A DNA stretch of 64,000 nucleotides from Prochilodus magdalenae (GCA_024036415.1 JAMWET010005033.1:275501-339500), one strand, 5' to 3'. Shown: positions 47,831 through 61,137, counted from the first letter of the stretch. Notes: generated by a model from the sequence alone, not told the origin. Translations and numbers: made by a program.

Positions 47831-48635
47831 TTCTTGCCAATGCACACTCCCAATCTGAGATGCGGAGTGAGGCTGAGGACTGATGAGCGTATATCACTTC
47901 TTTTGTGTGCAGTCAAACGGGGTTTCCTGCAGAGGACTATAGTAACAAAATTGCTGACTACATAGACACCATACAAAGACACAGGGCCATTGCTAAAGCC
48001 TTCCCGTATGGGCTGTCGTTCCCTCCATCCTTAACCTGTCAAAAAAGGGCAAATAAATCATCTAAAACTGGATTTATACTTGCTAAGATTAGGGAAGCTG
48101 CGAGACTCACTCTAAAGCATTTCAGGTTGACGTTTATAATGAATGGACCAAACAGGTTGCTGTTCCGTAAATGTGCCACTTCCTCCCTGCATGTGTGAGG
48201 ATTCATTTTCCATCTTGCAGAATGTCCGTCTTACGAGCCACAGACATACACGGGCCATGTGTGTAGGGCCCAGCTCATACAGAGAGCCTTTCATGGAAAT
48301 GTAGAAGTAAAGGAAGGACAAAATCCTGAGGTGGGTTTAGCTCTGCCATTCGCTGTCTCCAGCTTTTCTAATGGTGAGTCAGCATGTCTGTTCACTTACA
48401 TTTCCATACTAAACCCCTCAGCCCCATGGGCTCCACCACCATGTGAAAATTGCCTGCCGATCGGAAAAGTTCTGGTGCCATAGCATCAAAACCATACCAG
48501 TACTTCTTCACATTCTGTAGGTAATTTTGGAACATTGTAAAATACTTTGAAAAAATAATCTTACCAACTGCACCTTTAAACTCAAAATATAGAATCTGTG
48601 TACCAATATTTTATACAAATGTTTGTATAATGTGT
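47831..48635. other. Intergenic, partly repeat
   Basis: The right end carries 'cttaccaactgcacctttaa' (48562-48581), the end motif of the element at 24726-25164, but the matching left end was not found. No gene is supported. Confidence 0.4.
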
Positions 48636-48639
48636 GTTA

Positions 48640-48800
48640 CGTGCTCCTTTCGATGGTGGTGCTGTGGGTAGTGCTGCTGCCTTACATTCAGAAGGGCCTG
48701 GGTTTGATTCCCAGATAGGGCATCCAGAGTCCTTTCTGTGAGGAGTGTGCATGTTCTGTTTCCAGGTCACTAGAGATACTGAATTGCTCCTCGATGTGAG
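48640..48800 (+). mobile_element. tRNA-derived SINE, 5' part
   Basis: 'gtgctgtgggtagtgctgct' fits a pol III A box and 'GGTTTGATTCC' (48701-48711) a B box. The downstream 'tttctgtgaggagtgtgcat' and 'gttctgtttccaggtcacta' are the usual body of an abundant fish SINE-like repeat. A matching 3' part is at 49835-49955. Confidence 0.7.
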
Positions 48801-48839
48801 TGTATGGTTGATACTAATCTTAACTAGCTTTCCAGTATA

Positions 48840-49075
48840 TAGTACAGTTATGAATGTCAGAGTTGAGTATACTCACTATATTATTTATTTGTTTATAGTT
48901 TGGTTGCATTGTACTGTCTATTTTTGTACTTCTTGTACCTTTCTATCCCTTCCCTGCTGTAACACTTTAATTTCCCCCACTGTGGGAGAAATAAAGTAGT
49001 ATCTTATCTAATCTTATCATCCCACAATGCAATGGGAAGCAGAAAGGGAGGAGCCTCTCACTTCTGGAAAAAAAA
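48840..49075. repeat. Member of the copy A/B dispersed family
   Basis: 'aactagctttccagtatata' and 'gagttgagtatactcac', then 'cacaatgcaatgggaagcag' and 'gggaggagcctctcactt', parallel 43720-43900. The middle carries an unrelated AT-rich insertion with 'gggagaaataaagtagtatc'. Confidence 0.55.
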
Positions 49076-49332
49076 TGGTGGATGGAACCGCAACAGCAGC
49101 TGCGTTAGAGGCAGGACCAGAAATGGTGTATTCTTGTGAGTTCAACCCAAATCTGTCAAAACAGCCAGTAAAAAATTTAATCTAGTCTTGGTAGCTTGGT
49201 ATGACGTACACTTCATCACTTCCTATTATTTGGAAGCAATGCAGTATTCTAATATTTTGTGTGCTAGCCTGAGCAACTCACACTATAAATATTAGTACAC
49301 ATCTTATACTTTGTAGTAATAGTGTGTATTAC

Positions 49333-49809
49333 TGTCATGCCTGCTGGTTGTCCTCCCAACTCTGATGTCCTGGACTTCACTTCCCATAACCCACCACCTA
49401 ATGTCACGTGTCCATCCTTGTCCATCCTCTAGGTCTCCTGAATACTGATTATGCACCTGTTGTTAATTAGTCTGTCTGTTTATATACTTCTCTCTCACAC
49501 TGACTCATTGCAAAGTATTGCCACCCTGTTGCGTACTGAGCGGTCTCTCTGTGTTTACTTTTGTTACTCTGGCTTCTGACTCTGTTTTGATTGTCTGGTT
49601 TACCCTTCTTGTTTATCCCATTTGATACCTCTGCCTGGTCTGATTGTGTGTTTGGTTTGACTCCTGCCTGTTTATTGACTACAATTCAGTTTAGCCCTTG
49701 ATTGTATCTCCCTGTTCTTGGTGTTGCTGTGTTTCTGTACAACCTATTTAATAAACCGTTCCTTGCTTTTAGTTCAGCGCACGTCACAATCTGTTTGTCC
49801 ATCGTCACA
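49333..49809 (+). mobile_element. Solo LTR, family shared with 51813-52258
   Basis: Starts TGTCATGCCTGCTGG, ends CGTCACA; TATATA near 49481, AATAAA at 49750-49755. The flanks are ATTAC (49328-49332) and AGTAC (49810-49814), a 5-bp duplication with one change. No internal region is present. Confidence 0.8.
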
Positions 49810-49834
49810 AGTACACACATGAGACACCTATCGC

Positions 49835-49955
49835 TGTGTGTCTGCCCTGCTCTGGACTGGCAGACTGTCCAGGGTGTTTCCTCCCTTCCATCCAATAAGT
49901 CCTGGCATAGGCTCCAGCACCCCCTGTGACCAATAAGAATAATGCAGTTTAAAGG
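49835..49955 (+). mobile_element. SINE-like repeat, 3' part
   Basis: 'gtctgccctgctctggactg', 'actgtccagggtgtttcctc' and 'ggcataggctccagcacccc' are the standard 3' half of the SINE-like repeat whose 5' half is at 48640-48800. Whether the two halves were once one copy is unclear. Confidence 0.65.
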
Positions 49956-49979
49956 ACGAGTGAGTGAGTGTACTAATAT

Positions 49980-51812
49980 AGTATCTGTGAATACTTTTTA
50001 AAAATAATAAAATAATGGGCAGGGATGATCTCGATGGGATGAACTGGGCAAGATTACAGTAATAGACACATAATGAACGCCTAGAATGATGAAACAATAA
50101 GACAGCTCTAATGAGACTGTGCACAAACTGCTGGAGAGAATGCAGATGTGAAAGTAAACATATCACTCCTGAGTGCTGCTGAGAGAAACCACACAGGAGT
50201 GAATCTGGCTCAATCTTATTGATGCTGTTGCCACAGTAACAGAGGTCGAAGGGCTCAGTCTCCCTTACTTCCTTTCCATACAGCACACAAATGCACACGC
50301 ACACACAAACATTCATTCATTGATATTCTTTTGGGCTCTCGCTCATTTGCAAAGACCACCAGCCACAAACAACAGGTGCTTTCTCTCTTTCTGCACATAT
50401 TGAATAAAATGCCAAGAGGTCTGTGCCTTTCAGCCACAAAGACATGCACATACTGACTGATATAAAAGCAGCGCCATATTTATTTTAAAGTTGTTTGTGC
50501 CCAAAACAGAAAAGGCATGCATACAACCCTACACAGAGGCCAGTATAGTAATAGTCACGGCATGAAAGAGGAATGCTACGAGATTCCCCCCCAGAGCCAA
50601 TGCTGCTGAGACACTTGAGCCTCTTTTCATGTTGGAGTGCCTCAGAGAGCCCTAAACCACACAAAAGGACTCTGAAAGAGTGCTCAAAGCTCACCGTCTG
50701 TAGGGAGGAGACATGGGAGCCAGAGCCATATTGGTTTTCACTCTAAAGCGACCTGTAGAAGCCAGTGCTACAGGCTTCACCACAAAACTAGACGCAATCA
50801 AGATCTTTCTGAGCTGATGCTTGTCAGGTGGTTTTGGGCTCAGTGCACTGGTCGTGTTTATGGTGACCGTTCCAATAATGAGAACACAGCAGGCTGGGAT
50901 GAAGAAAAGAACAGATTTGCTCACAAGTGCCAACACTGCCGTGAGCATACTGCACAGATCCCGAACAATTATTCAGAGGATACACTGGCATAGCTTCAGA
51001 GCCTCCAGGCAAATACTCAGGTCCTCCTAGATTTTCACCAGAATAAACGAATGAAAATATTCAAATATTAATGTTATGTTACTGCAGGCAAGGAATGCAT
51101 GAGGCTAGATGGATCCTATCATTGAGACCACTTTAAAGGTGCTATTTGTGGGGTCTTTAGTTTAAAACATTGCAAAATGAACAACATTAGCAACAGAATG
51201 TGACAAAATAACCTTTTTTACAGATTCCAGTTTTAACCTCTTGTAAGGTCTTTTCAATAATTTCTGGACTAACCCTGTTCTAATACTTATCCATAGTGTA
51301 ATTCTACTTCCATATACTGTCATCTTGCACATTCTGCATGTTTTGTAGGGCTAGCTGGGTTAGTTGAAATGTTCTGATGTATTATTTACGTTTTTTCTTA
51401 TTAATAAAACTTTATTTAAAAAATGCTTCATGCTGTTCTCTGTTTTCATGTCACTACTGAAACACAGAGAGTTTTAGTCTGTAGACGTGGAGCTTTATTT
51501 TATTTATGCCCCTGAATTGTTTGAGCAGAAAGTGAGACTGCATCCCTGTTCCTCATGGCCACATGATGAGCAGTTTTGAATCCCATTGCTTTGAGGTAAG
51601 TGTGTCTCAAAGTCTTTGTACTTTGTAACATTTAAAATTGTCGTTACTGAAACAAATTTTCTACAGTTAGGTTAACCTCATGGTGTTTAAATTTGTGTAA
51701 AAATACTGTGTTATGATTTATGCAACTGTTCAAAGATGTGTTTGCTATCCATATGCTGACAAGCATTTTGAGCTCAAAATTAGCAATAATGAAACGGACA
51801 CCACTGAAACAT
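49980..51812. other. Intergenic, one possible old coding remnant
   Basis: Nothing is certain here. A minus-strand frame at 50691-50948 (85 codons) contains a hydrophobic segment (LVSKSVLFFIPACCVLIIGT) and, after a stop, an upstream open stretch. I do not recognise it; it could be a decayed exon or chance. 51133-51210 carries an end-type 'tttaaaggtgctatttgtgg' motif. Confidence 0.3.
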
Positions 51813-52258
51813 TGTCACGCCTGCTGGCTCTCCTCTCATCCTCAATCTCCTGGACTCTGTTTCCCATAATCCACCACTAGAAGACATCACAGTCACATGT
51901 CCACCATCTCCCAGTCCCACTCCGTCTCTCAGGTCTAAGTCTCCAGAATATTGATTTCACCTGTAGCTGATTAGCCTCTGGTACAAATACTCCTCTCTCA
52001 TACTGACCCATTGCGAAGTATTGCCTCACTGTGTGTACTGAGCGGTTTCCTCTGTTGTTTTTCTCGTTAGCTTACCTGGTTTGACTCCCTTTTTACTTTC
52101 TGGTTTACTCTTTGTCCTTCTCGTTACTCTGACTCAGTCCTTGCCCTCTTGGTTATGTCTGCTTGTGCCTTGTTGCTGCTGTGTTGTGCTACGAGTTTAA
52201 TAAACCTAGCTTTGCTTTTAGCTCAGCGCGCGTCACAGTCTGTCTGTCCATCCTCACA
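51813..52258 (+). mobile_element. Solo LTR with exact 5-bp target duplication
   Basis: Starts TGTCACGCCTGCTGG and ends CCTCACA; AACAT flanks both ends exactly (51808-51812 and 52259-52263). AATAAA lies near 52198-52203. Closely related to 49333-49809 in the same orientation. At 446 bp without internal coding sequence, it is a solo LTR. Confidence 0.9.
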
Positions 52259-52263
52259 AACAT

Positions 52264-55250
52264 TTAGTAAAGGTTTGGTTCTGTTATGATTGTTCTATTA
52301 GTGAATAAATTGAATTTTCAATAATTTCTTGTAATTAAAAAAATACTTTTTCAGGTTTATTTTTTATTATTTGACAAAAAGTCAAAGTCAGTTAAAAATG
52401 TTTTGAACTCTGGCTGTGAAATGCAGAATGTTCCACATATTTAAATGGTAAGTGACCATGTAAACAAATGTTGGTTCAAATCATAAAGGTTAGTGTTAAA
52501 TACGAGTGTTAAAACAAAGCTTAACTTCCAAAACTGTATATGTGATACTGGTTACTAGAACTCATATCTTCAGCAGCCCACATTCACAAGTTACTGCTCC
52601 ACATAACTCCTAAACCCCTCACCTATATTCAAAACCAACTGTAATTCATACTGATAGCTCCTATTGTGATATCACTGTTATGTTCATTTGTATTATTGGA
52701 CATTTTTGGAATGATTGCTTGAGAGGATTACCACAGAGGGCCTCTACAGTAGTCATGTTGGGTCTAAATGTATAAATTTCCCCTGTTATCATCATTCTGG
52801 CCATAAATCAGTGGACTTCTATTATCATCTTAAGCATGCAATAAAAATTCTGACTAAATGACTGACCCGGTCAAGGACACTGAGAAAAGAACAGTGAGGG
52901 TGCAACATCTAAGACAGATTGTACAGATCATCTTATCTCTAAAAATGCCATATGCATATGATCTATAGATTCCTTTTATGTGCGTCCACTTACACCCACT
53001 CGCTCCTGCTTTTACCCTTCCATGTCTGCTAGTTAAAATGGAGCTTTCTCATGATTATTGTAGTATGTTTTGAACATGTAATACAAAAGAACAACTCAAA
53101 ACTATCATTCATTTCTCATTTGATGGATTGCAACTACAGAGCTTGTAGCCTCAGCTAGCTGGAAGTAGACTAAAGTTTGCAGGAGGTATGCTAGTAATGC
53201 TGCAATGGGTTAGATAAAAATGAATTATGGAATTTGCATTTTAAAAGCCTGATATTTTAATTAACCTTAAACTTACTCATAACTTATCATAACCTATAGC
53301 ATTTACAATGCATTATGTGTCTCAAATAGATAAATTTACACTAGTACTAGGATACACTAAGATTTTTAGTTTAAAGTATTCCAAAATTAATTAAAATTGC
53401 CTCACTCTTGTCTTGTAATACTACTTCATATCTGTGTTTAGGAACAGGTCGCCAGTTAAAGGGAGAATTAACACACCACTGAGGTTTTTCCTATTCACCA
53501 TTATCACCACCACTGAAACAAAAAAACAAAAATGAAAGACAAAAGTTAACACTGGAGCTGCAGAGTAAAGGGATAAAGTTTGATGCTAAACTTGTTAAGT
53601 TCCTTTTAGACTAGTAAGTAAACTGCTAATATGTAGACGAAGGTGCTGTGCTTTTCCTTGTTTCTTATGACAGAGGTGGACACCACAACTTTATAGCCCC
53701 CTGTTTGTTTGGAGAATGAATTTGACAGGTCATATCATCTTACCTATTGCTCCTTTAAGTCTATGGCAAAACCACAACTGTTCTGAGGTCGGTTAGTCAC
53801 TACTGACTAGCTAGCCTTCGGTTGGAGGTTTCTGCATAGTAGGCCTTTACATTATCAGGGTGTTACTATTTCCATACCGAATATCATAAAACACAGAAAC
53901 TACCAGGGTCCTGGCTGCAGCAAATACCTCTCATCTCTCAATGACACTGAAAATAACTTCATAATAAGCTTCATAATAAGAACGTGAGTTTAAGCTCCTT
54001 GATCATCACAGATAAACACTGTGAGCTGGAACATGCCTAGCCCAGTATCACAATATCATACACTCGTTCTAATACTGAAATAGATGAATGTGCTAAATGC
54101 TCGCTCTTCAAAGTAATCCATCATCATGATTTGAGTCTACTAAACTCTTAGACAGTCACACTACTTGGAATGTATGAGGTGTCTTTAGCTAATTTAGCCT
54201 CTTCATCACATCGCTCTGTCCAAAGGAAATCACTGACCTATCAGAAGTAATAATGTTCTGATGGATTTTGCCCTTGAATAAATTTATGACACCAGTGAGT
54301 GTTACATTTTTATCTCACTAGACTGCCCATAATCCTTCCACTATGCCTAACAGATAAGGAGTTTTACAGCTTTGACTGACAGTCCACAGTCATGATTATA
54401 AAATGTTGTCCTATTCCACTCAGGGTGCAACTTCTACTGCACCTTTATAGTTATCTATTAATAAATTACTTTTTCAGAAGTAGTTTAAACTGTGCATAGT
54501 TTATATCATTGGTGTATCCTCACTTTAGATACAGAATTTAATAATGATATCCCTTCATCATTGGGATATGCATAAAAATATCTATTGTCTTGTATTTAAC
54601 AACACATTCTCAACTGTTGATTCAGTTTTAGATATATTTATTTACAGTCTAATATTTGTTCTGGACATATTTCATGATTATTTGGGGGGAGGTTTCTGGA
54701 GGGCATATCTCTAATCTCAGAGGAAGTGTAGAGAGTAGAAACGCCAATCAGAAATGTTTTTCTGGTTTGTCAAACATTAGCGGGTGCAAAATGAATAGGT
54801 TAAATAAAGCTTTGTAGCAAAAGCAAAGTTTGCAAAAAAAAATTGTATATAGAGGAATGCATCTGTTACCTGGAAACAGAACAGCATGAACCTTAGAATA
54901 CTATTATTATATTTTTGAATCTCAGTTATAGGACTTTATAGTAGCACCTTGTGTACATTCACAATGTCAATGCCTATGTTCACCTTACCAGGGTTTGCCC
55001 TGTGTGCCACAGATCTGATTATTTTCAGGGTTGTGTGGACAAGTCAGATCCAATCTTGTTAAACCACATTCGAGCCACTTTGGCTACATTCAGACTGTAG
55101 ACAAATTGTATTTGTTTTAGTTAAATTCTAATTCAAATAATTACAGCAAAAATTGAGTGCATGCAAATTTATAGCTACTATGTATTGCGAGCTAATCCCA
55201 GACAAAAGGGCAAAAATGCCGTCCAATAATGGCAGATTCTAATTAGTCAA
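52264..55250. other. Intergenic, mostly unrecognised
   Basis: AT-rich. 53348-53758 looks like a decayed nonautonomous element: 'aagatttttagtttaaag' near its left and 'ttacctattgctcctttaa' at its right, the end words of the 13350-14269 family. No gene is supported. Confidence 0.4.
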
Positions 55251-55253
55251 CTA

Positions 55254-55787
55254 CAGGGGCTGGACAATAAAACTGAAACACCTGGTTTTAGACCACAATC
55301 ATTTATTAGTATGGTGTAGGGCCTCCTTTTGCGGCCAATACAGCGTCAGTTCGTCTTGGGAATGACATATACTGCGTCCTGCACAGTGGTCAGAGGGAGT
55401 TTAAGCCATTCTTCTTGCAGGATAGTGGCCTTGGTCACTACGTGATGCTGGTGGAGGTTCGTCCTTCTTGGTGGTATGCTGACATTACCCTGGATACCGT
55501 GGCTCTTGATACATCACAAAGACTTGCTGTCTTGGTCACAGATGCGCCAGCAAGACGTGCACCAGCAATTTGTCCTCTTTTAAACTCTGGTATGTCACCC
55601 ATAATGTTGTGTGCATTGCAGTATTTTGAGCAGAACTGTGCTCTTACCTGCTAACTGAACCTTCACACTCTGCTCTTACTGGTGCAATGTGCAATTAATG
55701 AAGATTGGCCACCAGGCTGGTCCAATTTAGCCATGAAACCTCCCACACTAAAATGACAGGTGTTTCAGTTTCATTGTCCAACCCCTG
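55254..55787 (-). mobile_element. Nonautonomous mariner-type element, complete ends
   Basis: 534 bp, with 31-bp terminal inverted repeats starting CAGGGGCTGGACAATAAAAC (55254) and ending with the inverse at 55787; two mismatches between ends. TA flanks both sides (55252-55253, 55788-55789). The minus strand keeps pieces of transposase N- and C-termini joined by a deletion that removes the catalytic core. Parent of, or sibling to, the truncated copies at 32688 and 35645. Confidence 0.93.
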
Positions 55788-55789
55788 TA

Positions 55790-58700
55790 TGTTCACCTGA
55801 AAGGAGGCTTACATCTACATAATTTAGAGTGGAAAGATTTTTCTAGGTTTCTTCATCATTCCATCATTAAGATGTAAGCATCCAGAGTAAATACTGATAG
55901 ACGGTGCCAGGAGCCAACAAGATGAGTTCTCCTCAACAAGGTTTTAAATTGACAGAACAAATGCTGATCAAGTAATCCTGGCAAGTCACCATATTTCACT
56001 GAAACAACACAGCTGACTCAGTTCCACTCAGTTATGTAAATGCCATTGAGAGGGAAACAGTGCCATTTCATTTCTTATGTGTGTGTATTTCTGGGAATTC
56101 ACAGAAGGCAGAAAACAACAACACAAGGCGTGAGCTGTCAATCACTATTCTCAAACAGGCATTAAGCCAACACTGGAAAGATGGGGGAGTGTATTCAGAA
56201 ATGTATTTTGTATGTGATCCGTGTGTACGCGGGTTGTTGGAGTTCAACCTTTAGCCAGCTTCGAAGAGGCGGCACAAAATTGAATCCTATTTGAGCGCAG
56301 CCACTGGGGACCAAAAGGCATCCTTTGCTCAGGTGGTCTATGAATGTCATTTGTTAGCTGCGAGGCAGATCCAAATAAGCAGGGGAAGCTTTGAATGCTA
56401 GTGCAGGGGAACTGGCACCTAGCTGACTGACACAGGACTGCTAATTGGCAAATGGGACCCAGGCTTGTATTACTGCAATATAGTCACATTTTGCAAGACT
56501 ACATTGAATGAAAGTGGGATATGGGTTTCTCATTTCACCAGAGAGGGAGCTAGGAGGGTGAATGCAGGTGTCAGGAATGAAGGAGAAATAGGAATGTATC
56601 TGCTAGGTCAAAGCCTATTTCTGTTCGAATTGGTGAACACGCTGGCTTGGCCTCTCCGCCTTGCCTGACCTACCCCATCCACTGGGGTCCATGCTGACGA
56701 GGAGGGGGTGAAATGAGAAAGAGAATGAGAGGCAGGCTGTGTTTGAGTGCGTATGTGCTAGGATTGTTAAACCAAGTGCGCTGCACATGTGGACATACAG
56801 AGACTTCATGTCAACATCATCGGTACATGCGTACATCATGAGCTGACATTTACACAGGCTAGTACGTGAAGGGTTGGCTGTATGTGTTGCGTAGTTGGCA
56901 GCGTGTATGAGGTGCCTGACAGCGCTACTCCACTTATTATGGCCTTTAGAGACTGTGTACTGTGTTAAGGCTCCAGGCAGCAGCTTACAGCTGACCTTTA
57001 GGCGTCCACTTAGACTAGCCTAGCCTAGCATAGCCTATTTCTCATTCAATGGCCACGTTTTCTGCCTCAGTGAACTATTATACAATATCCCCAGTGTATT
57101 TTGTATGCTGTCAAAAACGGAATTAGTTACTATTGTGAGACGGCTTCTTTGGGTGGGATTTTCACAGTCCATTGTGTTATGCATACGCGCACACACACAG
57201 ACCAGGTGAACACTGACACTGACCTTGCCAGGGCTTATGGAAAAGCTCACTTCAGCATTTTGTATTCTTGTTGTTCACCTGTAGCCTGCATGATGTCCGG
57301 AGCACCTCTCTGCCCCGCTACTCCCACTGTTTCCTGTTTTCTGTGATTTGTTTTTTAGCTCCTTTAGTACCCTGTATAGACCCTATGTAACTGAGTTAAG
57401 TAACTTTCTGTTCTACTATTGAAAGTGTGGTTCTATCTAGATATGGGTTCTAAGCTGTATTACACTGGGAGTGTCCTGGTTTTGGACTAAGACTGATTTA
57501 CATTATCATTTTGATTGAGAATGAATACCCATTTAGAGAGATGTGTAGTCCAGGACTAGGCTTAGGACTCACAAGAAGAATTCATCTTTCTCTGATTAAT
57601 ACTAGCTAGCAAGACAAAAACATATGAACAATGTGGGACAGATTATATTTTACATCTGATGTACAAAATTGATAATAGTAAAAAGAAAAAAGAAAGCAGC
57701 CTGTGAATGGAATAGACATATTTAGCTCTCCAGTGAAAACCAGTGAGTACTATTGTACTGTTGTGTCACAGTGAAAATGCATAAATATCAGTGACTGCTG
57801 CTGGAAGCCTACAGTGATGATCTGCTATTAAGAATATGAGAAGAGCTCAGTGTGTTGTGCGGCAGGGGAGGAAATGTCTAATTAGTTTGTGAAGCACACA
57901 AACTAATCAGCCACCAGAGCATTAGCAAAGTCAGGTACTGGTGGCAGATGATGAATTCTGAATCACAGAACCACATATACGACTCTGACTCACTCCAGAG
58001 GTTTTAGACGGTTCTCCATCACTTCAGAAAATGTGATTCCACTGCTTGACAGTTCAATGCTGGCCAATGGAATATATCTCTTGTTGATATTTGGCAATGG
58101 ACCCAGTGACCTTGAGACAGAACATCCTCATCTAAAGGCATTCAGTGTATAGAAGAGGGCACACACCAGCAACACAATGGATCTTGAAGACCTACATGTA
58201 TCACAGACGTGGAGAATCGACTTATTGTCCCAACAAATGTGGAGTGACCCAACAGCCACGCTTCTGAACAGTCAGTGAACAGTGTTGTCCTCCATGACTC
58301 TTCCTTTTTGTGCCAGCACCACTGAAAGATGGCTGCATGATGCAGGACTACATTCACTCAGACTGTTACGATGACTAGCCTTAACACCATGTCAGCGTCA
58401 TATAATTCAGAATGGCAGCAGGTCATCTTCGACGACTAGTCTTGTATTTGTCTTGGCCTTAGTATTTGCCCAATGTCATACTTAGAGACGCTCTTCTGTA
58501 TGTGTAGCTCAGTAACGTTTGCCCATATCAGTCTAAATTTATCATCAATGATTGTTACTGGTAACCTTTATCTTTCTTCCCATTAGCACTGCAATCCATC
58601 TCGGTTCTTCTAAATGCCCATCTTTTGATGATGATTGTATATATACATACTTTTTTCTGGCTCTTCTGATTACTCACTGCAGCATTGATCAGGGATCGTT

Positions 58701-58990
58701 TAGTGGGACAAATCTTAACCAACCAATTATCAAGGCCCTTTAAAATGTATATTGTGTCCATGTGTTTAAAGTGGGAAGTGGTCAATAATAAAAGAGAAAC
58801 TAAATTTTGTGGGTGCCTCTGTACTCAATCCCAACTTCTAACACTACCAGCCCATCCTCTTTGGGGTTTTAGATGCTTGAACATCTTATAACATCCACAC
58901 TAGCAAATGCAATTTGTACATATTCAGCTTAAACAAGACTATATTGAAGTTTCAGCTAATGAGGTTTATCTCAGAGCTATAGTGGCACAG
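55790..58990. other. Intergenic; low-repeat with candidate regulatory DNA
   Basis: 56050-56500 is repeat-free and compositionally balanced ('gagctgtcaatcactattct', 'ggactgctaattggcaaatg'), a candidate noncoding element. 57015-57045 has a small 'cctag/catag' run. 58000-58500 is unrecognised. No gene is supported. Confidence 0.35.
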
Positions 58991-59400
58991 TGTATTGAAA
59001 CATTCCTGCCTGCTGTGTTTTGGTTCGTGCACAGCATTGTGCAGAAACAATGTATTTGGAACATCTCCTCGCTCTAATTCTGTTTCTCGGTTTCTGTGCG
59101 ACTTATTTGAATGGGGCCCTTGGAGCAGATCTAAACTGTGCTCATGCACTTGTGAGAATGTTAACGCTCGCTAATCAAACAAGCCCCACGTCACCTGCCT
59201 GCTTCTTTCAGCTGTCATGTTAATGAATCCAAAATGCTTTCGGGACATGGATTTTACATTTCGTTTCTTAAAAAGACTGAAATTAATGAAAAATATCATT
59301 GGTTGCCTTTAGCATAGTTTGAGAGAGCAGCAGAGTGTTTAAGGCAATTTGAAAAGGTGGCAAGAAAAATGTGAGCCGTGGAACGGTTTGCTGCACAGTA
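58991..59400. promoter_or_regulatory. Candidate conserved noncoding DNA
   Basis: Repeat-free, with 'cagctgtcatgttaatgaat', 'ctgaaattaatgaaaaatat' and 'tcgctaatcaaaca' as homeodomain-like cores. No coding or splice signals that hold up. Confidence 0.3.
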
Positions 59401-60399
59401 ATTAAGAGCTGGCTGGGTGGTGACTTGCTGAGTTGAGATAAGGGGTTTGTGGAGCATAGAGGGTGTTATTAGTTCTGTTTACTGCTGCAAGCAGGAAGGC
59501 CTGCGGGTGTAAATACAGCACATTACCTTCCTGCACTCCCCTAAGGTAAAGCAGTGCTGCACAAACAGGACTGGCATTAAACGAACCCCTCAAATATAAA
59601 CCCATCTTACAGATGCATCGCATATCTCCATGCACACATGCGTGAAATATGTAATAATGTCAGTGATGGGTGATTGTGAACTGTGAAGAAGCTGTATCTG
59701 CAAGAACATTCATTGAATTTGTATAGAAACTTTGTGTTTGAGGACTCTTTAAGCCATTAGATAACCAAGACCTAACGGTGGCTGTCAATGAAACCTTTCT
59801 ACGGAGCCGATTGGTATTCACATAAACACAAACGCACAAATCACAAGGCAGGACAGGCAGGGCTTTTAAACTGATGCCAATTTGCTGCTTACACTCAGAA
59901 GATTTATTGGGTCCAACTTGAGAGGCAGCGAAAGAAAAGACGGGAGTTAAGATAAATCAGCAGATTAGAAAAAGCCATACGGCTGTGTATACTTTAAATA
60001 TGCTCTTTCTGTGTTATTGAATATTAGAGGCAATATTCTGTATGTTTCATATTTATTCTAGAAGTGTCTCCGCTTGCTCTCTGCATCTGAAAGAACCTTA
60101 TTGTCCCTGTAGAGGAACCTTCTTCAGAGACATGAGTGGTTCTTTGAACCTCTTCTCCGCCATTGTCATGCAAGCATGTACACATATGCATCATAATGTG
60201 GGCAAATGCATAAACAATTGTTTAGCATTTTGAGAGGAAGCGCCAGATTGCAAATGTGCAGAGAATTTTTTTGACACAGTGTAGTGGAGATTAAAGAAGA
60301 TAAGATTGTCATTCAGACTTCATTACCATATAAATAACCATGAAAGTACAACTGAATATATGATCAATGCACCCGGTGTGATTGAGCGAGGGAGAGAGA
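59401..60399. other. Intergenic, nothing certain
   Basis: Low-repeat to about 60000; 60080-60150 has 'gaaccttcttcagaga' and 'ggttctttgaacctcttc', fragments of the 'ggttctt' repeat family. No gene. Confidence 0.4.
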
Positions 60400-60960
60400 A
60401 TCCAACATGATTTTGATTGCAGCTTGGCGTGCCAGGTAGTTGCCGTAGAACGATGACCCTCAAAAGAGGCAAGCTGGATCAGAAGCCCTGCATGCAGTGA
60501 TTAAATAAACCAGGCCTGTGTGTTTGTGCGCACACATCAGAATTATCTACGGACGATATTCATCAGCAACTACAGAAGAGGGACGGAGGACAGGAAACCA
60601 GTTTTCACTGGCATCCACCTGGCTCGTGAATTGTTTCATTGGTGCACGTATTCAATCAAAGTGAAAGGCTATTTTTACTGGGTGATTGGATAACCTCTCC
60701 GGCTTGCTGTGGCGGCCTACCAAGCATGTTTACAGGGCCAGATCCTGAGTCTCGACAGGGCCTCATAAAACCCATAATCTGTTATAGTGACAGGGCATTT
60801 TGCTGCTAGCCTGACAAATATTTCCTCAATCCATAAAATCAGCTTGTAGTTTGCAAGCAAGGGGCTTTATCCACCCTAGATATCAGTTTTTTATCGATCA
60901 TGAAGAGGATTTTTTTATCTGATTTCAGCATGGTCTTGGTCAAGAGACTGGCAACACTAC
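60400..60960. promoter_or_regulatory. Candidate conserved noncoding DNA
   Basis: Repeat-free sequence including a TCF/LEF-like ATCAAAG (60655-60661), CCAAT-like and GATTGGATAA blocks. It has the general character of a vertebrate enhancer, which I infer from appearance only. Confidence 0.3.
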
Positions 60961-61137
60961 ACAATTGATGCTTACCAATCAACTTTTATGTCCAAAAGCT
61001 ATGGTAAAATCATGTCAAAATTTGGTTCATGTAGTCTCCTGGCATAAACACGGACATACACATCTCAGAAAGGCATATTCCAACTATAAATTAGCATGTA
61101 ATATGTTATTTGTCATGCTTTGCAGTATTCTGTAGCA

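Noticed and set aside
49333..52258. A provirus bounded by two LTRs
   Set aside because: The two LTRs have different target duplications and no internal gag/pol motif between them.
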